Source: Phycisphaeraceae bacterium (GTDB taxonomy: Bacteria > Planctomycetota > Phycisphaerae > Phycisphaerales > Phycisphaeraceae). From it: a DNA stretch of 6,252 nucleotides. A model generated the notes under the pieces. The model was not told the DNA's origin. It saw only the letters and a program-made list of their open reading frames with translations, and ran no database searches. Positions within the stretch are counted from its first letter, which is position 1, and each line of letters starts with the position of its first letter. The translations under genes were made by a program, and so were the position numbers. This document shows positions 5,470 to 6,252 of this stretch, piece after piece. The stretch spans positions 1 to 6,252 of the forward strand of contig SKPT01000447.1 of assembly GCA_007119405.1 (NCBI GenBank), given 5' to 3'.

Positions 5470-5690
5470 AGGAGTGGGCCAAGGTAGCACGCCATGGTCA
5501 TTATCCTACCCGTCGTCGCACTCTTCGTGCAGTTGCTCGTCGCCGGCGGGCCCCAGTCTGTCGTGGCTGTGGCGGTGTTGGCGAATCGGCGCGACGTCAG
5601 TGCCACAGGAGTATGCCGGAGTCTGGGAGCCCGACGCTGCGATGGGGGTGTCATGTGACGTCGACGTTGTCCAGTCAATGATCGGAGCCA
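5470..5690 (+). other. Gap between HDOD-GGDEF and GH5 fragment
   Basis: No clear terminator is visible. The gap holds one possible small hydrophobic ORF (5494-5658) and, further right, a second coding-like plus-strand frame that includes SVPQEYAGVWEPDAAMGVSC. A GGAG at 5684-5687 serves the GH5 start. Confidence 0.35.
5494..5658 (+). CDS. Possible small hydrophobic peptide, 54 aa
   Basis: The frame runs from ATG 5494 to TGA 5656-5658, with AAGG 9 nt before the start. The N-terminus (MVIILPVVALFVQLLVAGGP) is a plausible signal or membrane segment, and the first ~30 codons have mostly G or C in third position. The second half (from NRRDVSATG) is Arg/Cys-rich and looks out of frame. At that point another plus-strand frame with natural composition (VPQEYAGVWEPDAAMG) takes over, so a frameshift within a larger gene is possible. 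It lies 24 bp after the HDOD-GGDEF stop. I recognise no family and am unsure that it is expressed. Confidence 0.27.
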   Translation: MVIILPVVALFVQLLVAGGPQSVVAVAVLANRRDVSATGVCRSLGARRCDGGVM

Positions 5691-6158
5691 ATGATGTCAA
5701 CGAAGGACCAGCACCGGGCCGCGGCGACCGAGGCATCGAACCCGCTGCCGCGATGGCGCGGGTTCAACCTGCTGGATTTCTTCTGGCCGGATCCCAGCCG
5801 CCGGCGCGATACCACCACGCGGCACGACCTGGCCTGGATGGCGAAGTGGGGCTTCGACTTCGTGCGCCTGCCCATGGCGTACCCGGCCTACCTGCGCTTC
5901 GACCGCAGCAAGCCCATCACGCCGGAGGAGGTCTACCAGATCGACGAGCAGGTGGTCGAGCAGATCGACACCCTCGTCGCGATGGTCCACGAGCATGGTC
6001 TGCACGTGAGCCTGAATCTGCACCGCGCGCCGGGCTACTGCATCACCGCGCGGGGCCGGGTCATGCGTTCCATCGTCATCGAGCTGAGCATGCTCAGCGT
6101 GATGGCCCCCAGAAAGAAGTACACCCCCGCAAGCGGCGCGGCGCTGATGAAGAACTGA
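5691..6158 (+). CDS. GH5-type glycoside hydrolase, N-terminal 118 residues only, joined to foreign antisense
   Basis: The open frame is 155 aa. Residues ~20-118 match the start of a GH5-family (cellulase-like) TIM barrel: LPRWRGFNLLDFFWP, DLAWMAKWGFDFVRLPMAYP with the conserved Arg59, ITPEEVYQIDEQVVEQIDTL, and GLHVSLNLHRAPGYC with His111. These enzymes cleave beta-linked glucans or mannans. The catalytic Asn-Glu pair and the C-terminal Glu lie further on and are missing. From ~residue 119 (nt ~6045) the sequence is no longer GH5 but the antisense of a PqiA-type gene, and the frame ends at 6158. No signal peptide is visible. Two adjacent ATGs exist, and GGAG at 5684-5687 is better spaced for the second (5694, 6 nt). 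The encoded chimera cannot be an active hydrolase. Confidence 0.82.
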   Translation: MMSTKDQHRAAATEASNPLPRWRGFNLLDFFWPDPSRRRDTTTRHDLAWMAKWGFDFVRLPMAYPAYLRFDRSKPITPEEVYQIDEQVVEQIDTLVAMVHEHGLHVSLNLHRAPGYCITARGRVMRSIVIELSMLSVMAPRKKYTPASGAALMKN

Positions 6159-6252
6159 TCGTTGGTCAGCACCAGGATTACCACCACCACGTAGATATCC
6201 AGGAACGACCACTTGCCCAGGTGCTCCAGTACCTCGATCCAGCGGCGCCGGC
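6035..6252 (-). CDS. PqiA-type membrane protein, C-terminal end (5' part outside window)
   Basis: The minus-strand frame is open from the right edge to a TAG at 6037-6035, ~71 residues. It matches the last part of a paraquat-inducible protein A (PqiA) domain: RRRWIEVLEHLGKWSFLDIY, a membrane helix VVVVILVLTN, then a second hydrophobic segment PLAGVYFFLGAITLSMLSSM, closing with TMERMTRPRA. PqiA proteins are inner-membrane partners of MCE-type lipid transport systems. The K/RWSxxD[IV][FY]V signature and the TMLxxM-like closing helix are the diagnostic points. The last few residues and the stop fall inside the GH5 sequence across the junction at ~6045, so the natural C-terminus may differ by a few residues. 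The preceding domain, the start and any MCE neighbours lie to the right of the window. Confidence 0.72.
   Translation of the reverse strand, partial: RRRWIEVLEHLGKWSFLDIYVVVVILVLTNDQFFISAAPLAGVYFFLGAITLSMLSSMTMERMTRPRAVMQ

Noticed and set aside
5466..5681. 71-aa plus-strand frame overlapping the HDOD-GGDEF stop by ATGA
   Set aside because: The product is Arg/Cys-rich with shadow-like composition; the alternative frame starting at 5494 has better codon use.
1..6252. Search for CRISPR arrays, tRNA or rRNA genes, insertion-sequence ends and tandem repeats
   Set aside because: No spaced direct repeats, cloverleaf patterns, transposase motifs or paired terminal repeats were seen.

Overview
This is a high-GC (roughly 60-65% by eye) bacterial window with strong GC preference at third codon positions and Shine-Dalgarno-led starts. 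Its proteins are: a DUF5060-type glycoside hydrolase, a GH5-type glycoside hydrolase, an HDOD-GGDEF signalling protein, an ADP-forming acyl-CoA synthetase beta-type ATP-grasp protein, an acyl-CoA:carboxylate CoA-transferase, a PqiA-type membrane protein and a 64-residue conserved small protein. HDOD-GGDEF fusions together with polysaccharide-degradation genes would fit a planctomycete-like heterotroph. That assignment is an inference and is weak.

Layout. 1-485 (minus): 5' part of a DUF5060 glycoside hydrolase that runs off the left edge. 486-1021: no convincing gene, but several short coding-like pieces on both strands. About 1142-1792 (plus): ATP-grasp domain of an ADP-forming acyl-CoA synthetase, lacking its normal N-terminus. 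1797-3101 (plus): CoA-transferase whose last ~75 family residues are replaced by unrelated sequence. 3102-3255: no gene seen. 3256-3450 (minus): intact 64-aa small protein with a near-perfect RBS and a TATAAT box. 3509-3757 (minus): coding-like remnant. 3874-5469 (plus): intact HDOD-GGDEF protein with a TTG start. 5470-5690: gap with one possible small hydrophobic ORF. 5691-6158 (plus): N-terminal ~118 residues of a GH5 enzyme, then abruptly the antisense of another gene. 6035-6252 (minus): C-terminal end of a PqiA-type membrane protein that runs off the right edge.

How the parts fit. The ATP-grasp and CoA-transferase genes are 4 bp apart and both handle acyl-CoA, so they are a natural operon. 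The HDOD-GGDEF gene looks self-contained. The most striking property of the window is that three genes stop resembling their families at sharp points (about 1140, 2913 and 6040), and the last point joins two genes tail to tail in inverted orientation. The window therefore looks like a mosaic of at least four segments. This may reflect assembly or amplification chimerism (inverted joins are typical of multiple-displacement amplification) or real rearrangement. I found no coherent new defence, mobile or biosynthetic system, no CRISPR array, no tRNA or rRNA, and no insertion sequence with terminal repeats.
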